A stretch of DNA of 7,306 nucleotides from Sulfurimonas sp. (GTDB taxonomy: Bacteria > Campylobacterota > Campylobacteria > Campylobacterales > Sulfurimonadaceae), in the NCBI GenBank assembly GCA_021157485.1, contig JAGGWO010000231.1, forward strand, positions 1 through 7,306, written 5' to 3'. Below are positions 5,075 to 7,306 of the stretch, piece by piece. Each line of letters begins with the position of its first letter. Positions within the stretch are counted from its first letter, which is position 1. The translations under genes were made by a program, and so were the position numbers. The notes below the pieces were generated by a model. It saw only the letters and a list, made by a program, of their open reading frames with translations, was not told the DNA's origin and ran no database searches.

Positions 5075-6340
5075 TTAGTTAAAAATACTTGAACCTAAAT
5101 ACTCGCCATATACAACTTCATTTTCAATCTCTAAAAGACGGTTATATTTAGCAGTTCTCTCACCACGAGCAGTAGAACCAGTTTTAATTTGACCACAGTT
5201 AAGTGCTACAGCGAAGTCAGCGATAAACGCATCTTCACTCTCACCAGAACGGTGACTCATAACACAAGTGTAACCATTTCTCTGAGCTAAACGAACAGTT
5301 AACATAGTCTCAGACAGTGAACCAATTTGGTTTGGTTTGATAAGGATAGAGTTTGCGATACCTTCGTTAATACCTCTTGCTAAAATGTTAGCGTTTGTAA
5401 CAAAAAGGTCATCACCAACAATTTGAATCTTCTCTCCAAGCTTTTCAGTCATTAGTTTGAAACCATCCCAGTCATCTTCATCAAGACCATCTTCGATAGA
5501 AACGATAGGATATTTAGCACATAAATCTACATAATAATCAACTAACTCTGCAGAAGTAACTGTACGGTTTTCAGACTCTAATCTGTAGCCGCCATCGGTA
5601 GTGATTTCAGAAGCAGCAACATCTAAAGCGATAGCTATTTCTTTACCCGCTTTATATCCAGCCACTTCTATAGCTTCTAAAATCACCTGAATAGGTTCTT
5701 CATTTGAAGAAAGATTTGGAGCAAAACCACCCTCATCACCTAATGAAGTAGAGTGACCTTTATCCCCAAGAATCTTTTTAAGATTATGATAGACTTCCGA
5801 AGAAGCACGAAGCCCCTCTGCAAAATCTTCAAACCCTACTGGAACAATCATATACTCTTGAAAATCAACAGAGTTATCAGCGTGTGAACCACCATTGATA
5901 ATGTTTAACATTGGAGTAGGAATAGTCATCGCGTTTGAACCACCAAGATAGCGATAAAGTGGCATACCTAAAGATACAGCAGCTGCACGAGCTACAGCCA
6001 TAGAAACACCAAGAACTGCGTTTGCACCTAAGTTTCCATAGTTATCAGTACCATCAAGCTCTTTCATTGTTGCATCAATTACAGCTTGATTAAATGGAGA
6101 CTGTCCTATTAAAGCATCTGAAATCTCGTTATTAACATGACCGACTGCTTTTAAAACACCCTTACCCATGTAACGCTCATCACCATCACGAAGCTCTAAT
6201 GCTTCACGCTTACCAGTACTTGCACCTGAAGGTACGATAGCACTCTCAACTGTTCCATCACTTAACTCTACTGTTGCTTTAACTGTTGGATTACCACGTG
6301 AATCCATTACTTCAATTGCACTTACGCTATCTATGAACAT
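5075..6340 (-). CDS. eno: enolase (phosphopyruvate hydratase), 421 aa
   Basis: The enzyme interconverts 2-phosphoglycerate and phosphoenolpyruvate in glycolysis and gluconeogenesis, in the cytoplasm, with two Mg2+ ions. All key parts are present: the mobile loop SGAST (38-42), His153 in GGSHAD, Glu162, Glu203 in GDEGGF, the Mg2+ ligands Asp240, Glu283 and Asp310, the base Lys335 in ILIKPNQ, the HRSGE loop (363-367) and Lys386 in GQIKTGS. Length is in the usual range (E. coli 432). The ATG start at 6340 is preceded by AAAGG seven to eight bases upstream and gives the standard N-terminus with DSRGNPT at 13-19. It lies between recA (63 bp upstream) and the FtsB-like gene (9 bp downstream), all on one strand. 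In autotrophic Campylobacterota it mainly serves gluconeogenesis (inference). No anomalies seen. Confidence 0.98.
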   Translation of the reverse strand: MFIDSVSAIEVMDSRGNPTVKATVELSDGTVESAIVPSGASTGKREALELRDGDERYMGKGVLKAVGHVNNEISDALIGQSPFNQAVIDATMKELDGTDNYGNLGANAVLGVSMAVARAAAVSLGMPLYRYLGGSNAMTIPTPMLNIINGGSHADNSVDFQEYMIVPVGFEDFAEGLRASSEVYHNLKKILGDKGHSTSLGDEGGFAPNLSSNEEPIQVILEAIEVAGYKAGKEIAIALDVAASEITTDGGYRLESENRTVTSAELVDYYVDLCAKYPIVSIEDGLDEDDWDGFKLMTEKLGEKIQIVGDDLFVTNANILARGINEGIANSILIKPNQIGSLSETMLTVRLAQRNGYTCVMSHRSGESEDAFIADFAVALNCGQIKTGSTARGERTAKYNRLLEIENEVVYGEYLGSSIFN

Positions 6341-6403
6341 ATATTTGCCTTTATTTTACATAATAATTGAGCGAATTGTAGCTAAATGTTACTAAATAGT
6401 ATA

Positions 6404-7306
6404 TTATGCGTCGCTATCGTTTATTTCACTAGTATCCATAACCATTACGTTACTAAGACCCATAGCTACTTTGATTTTTTCTTCTATCTCCGCAGCTAAC
6501 TCTGGCTCATCTTTAAACTTTTGCTTAACATTTTCACGACCTTGACCTAGTTTTTTATCTTCATAAGAGAACCATGCACCTGATTTATCTACAATATCAA
6601 GTTTAACACCATAATCAACTAACTCACCCTCTCTCGAAATCCCCTCACCAAACATGATGTCAAACTCTGCTTGACGGAAGGGTGGTGCTACTTTATTTTT
6701 AATAACTTTTGCCTTAACTCTGTTACCTATCTGAGCCTCGCCCTGTTTTAGTGATGCAATTCTACGAACATCTATACGAACTGATGCATAAAATTTCAAA
6801 GCATTTCCACCAGTTGTAGTCTCAGGAGAACCATAACCCATCATACCAATCTTCATACGAAGCTGATTTATAAAAATTACAGTACAGTTCATTTTGCTAA
6901 GAACTGAAGTAAGTTTACGAAGTGCTTTAGACATAAGACGAGCTTGAAGACCAACTTGCTGATCACTCATCTCTCCTTCTAACTCAACCTTAGGCGTAAG
7001 AGCTGCCACAGAATCAATAACAATTAAATCAATTGCACCACTTCTTGCAATAGTCTCAACTATATCAAGGGCCTGCTCTCCATAATCTGGTTGAGATACA
7101 AGTAGATTATCAACATCAACACCAAGATTTTTAGCATACACAACATCCAGTGCATGTTCTGCATCAATAAAAGCACATACTCCACCTTCCTTTTGACACT
7201 CTGCTGTTATCTGAAGTGCTAATGTAGTTTTACCTGAACTCTCTGGTCCATAAATTTCTACAACACGCCCTTGAGGTACTCCACCAATACCAAGTGCTAA
7301 ATCAAG
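6404..7306 (-). CDS. recA: recombinase RecA, 5' end outside the window (300 codons visible)
   Basis: RecA forms filaments on single-stranded DNA, drives homologous strand exchange using ATP and triggers LexA-type self-cleavage where present. The reading frame is open to the window edge at 7306 without a start, beginning at LDLALG, which corresponds to about residue 48 of E. coli RecA, so roughly 45-50 codons are missing. Visible motifs (fragment numbering): Walker A GPESSGKT at 20-27, the catalytic-Glu region DAEHALD at 48-54, Walker B LIVIDS at 94-99, then the [10 protein letters not shown] and [14 protein letters not shown] segments (L2 and neighbourhood) and the [15 protein letters not shown]-terminal part. 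The C-terminus ends in an acidic tail (TSEINDSDA), a common regulatory feature. A GTG at 7141-7139 is an internal valine codon, not the start. Eno follows 63 bp downstream on the same strand. Confidence 0.98.
   Translation of the reverse strand, partial: LDLALGIGGVPQGRVVEIYGPESSGKTTLALQITAECQKEGGVCAFIDAEHALDVVYAKNLGVDVDNLLVSQPDYGEQALDIVETIARSGAIDLIVIDSVAALTPKVELEGEMSDQQVGLQARLMSKALRKLTSVLSKMNCTVIFINQLRMKIGMMGYGSPETTTGGNALKFYASVRIDVRRIASLKQGEAQIGNRVKAKVIKNKVAPPFRQAEFDIMFGEGISREGELVDYGVKLDIVDKSGAWFSYEDKKLGQGRENVKQKFKDEPELAAEIEEKIKVAMGLSNVMVMDTSEINDSDA

Noticed and set aside
6386..6404. Small inverted repeat (TACT-ATTT-AGTA on the minus strand) after recA as a terminator
   Set aside because: A stem of four A/T-rich pairs without a T-run is too weak to call an intrinsic terminator.
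7139..7141. GTG as the start of recA
   Set aside because: The frame continues open upstream to the window edge and encodes the Walker A motif and other conserved RecA sequence, so this is an internal valine.

Overview
The window looks like chromosomal DNA of a member of the Campylobacterota (Epsilonproteobacteria), most likely a Sulfurimonas-like genus. Three things support this: the AT-rich coding with short A/T-rich gaps, promoters that show a clear TATAAT-like -10 box without a convincing -35, and the gene block recA - eno - small TM/coiled-coil protein - AMIN-domain protein. As I recall, that block matches the recA-eno neighbourhood of Campylobacter jejuni (Cj1673c-Cj1670c) and Helicobacter pylori (HP0153-HP0156). 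The genus is an inference.

Left edge (1-793, minus strand): an unrecognised 234-aa membrane-anchored protein lies directly upstream of, and abuts (TAG|ATG), the first 29 codons of an RND-type efflux permease that runs out of the window. Bases 794-1006 form a divergent promoter region with two operator-like inverted repeats and a short direct repeat.

Centre (1007-4062, plus strand): a compact cluster of four genes. They are (1) an exported MORN_2/YwqK-type repeat protein, (2) a four-TM MotA/TolQ/ExbB-like channel protein with a long cytoplasmic helical tail, (3) a MotB-like protein with the conserved proton-carrying Asp, a long predicted periplasmic coiled coil and a C-terminal OmpA-like peptidoglycan-binding domain, and (4) a 51-aa basic protein overlapping the end of gene 3. 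Genes 2 and 3 together have the parts of a proton-driven 5:2-type motor anchored in the cell wall. They do not look like the flagellar stator, and no Zorya effector genes are present in the window. This is the part of the window most likely to represent an undescribed system.

Right side (4066-7306, minus strand): recA (5' end outside the window), eno, an FtsB/DivIC-like small membrane protein and an AMIN-domain envelope protein. This housekeeping block converges on the motor cluster with only 3 bp between the two stop codons. The AMIN gene appears to start at TTG and to have its own TATAAT promoter. No tRNA, rRNA, CRISPR array, insertion sequence or convincing intrinsic terminator was seen.
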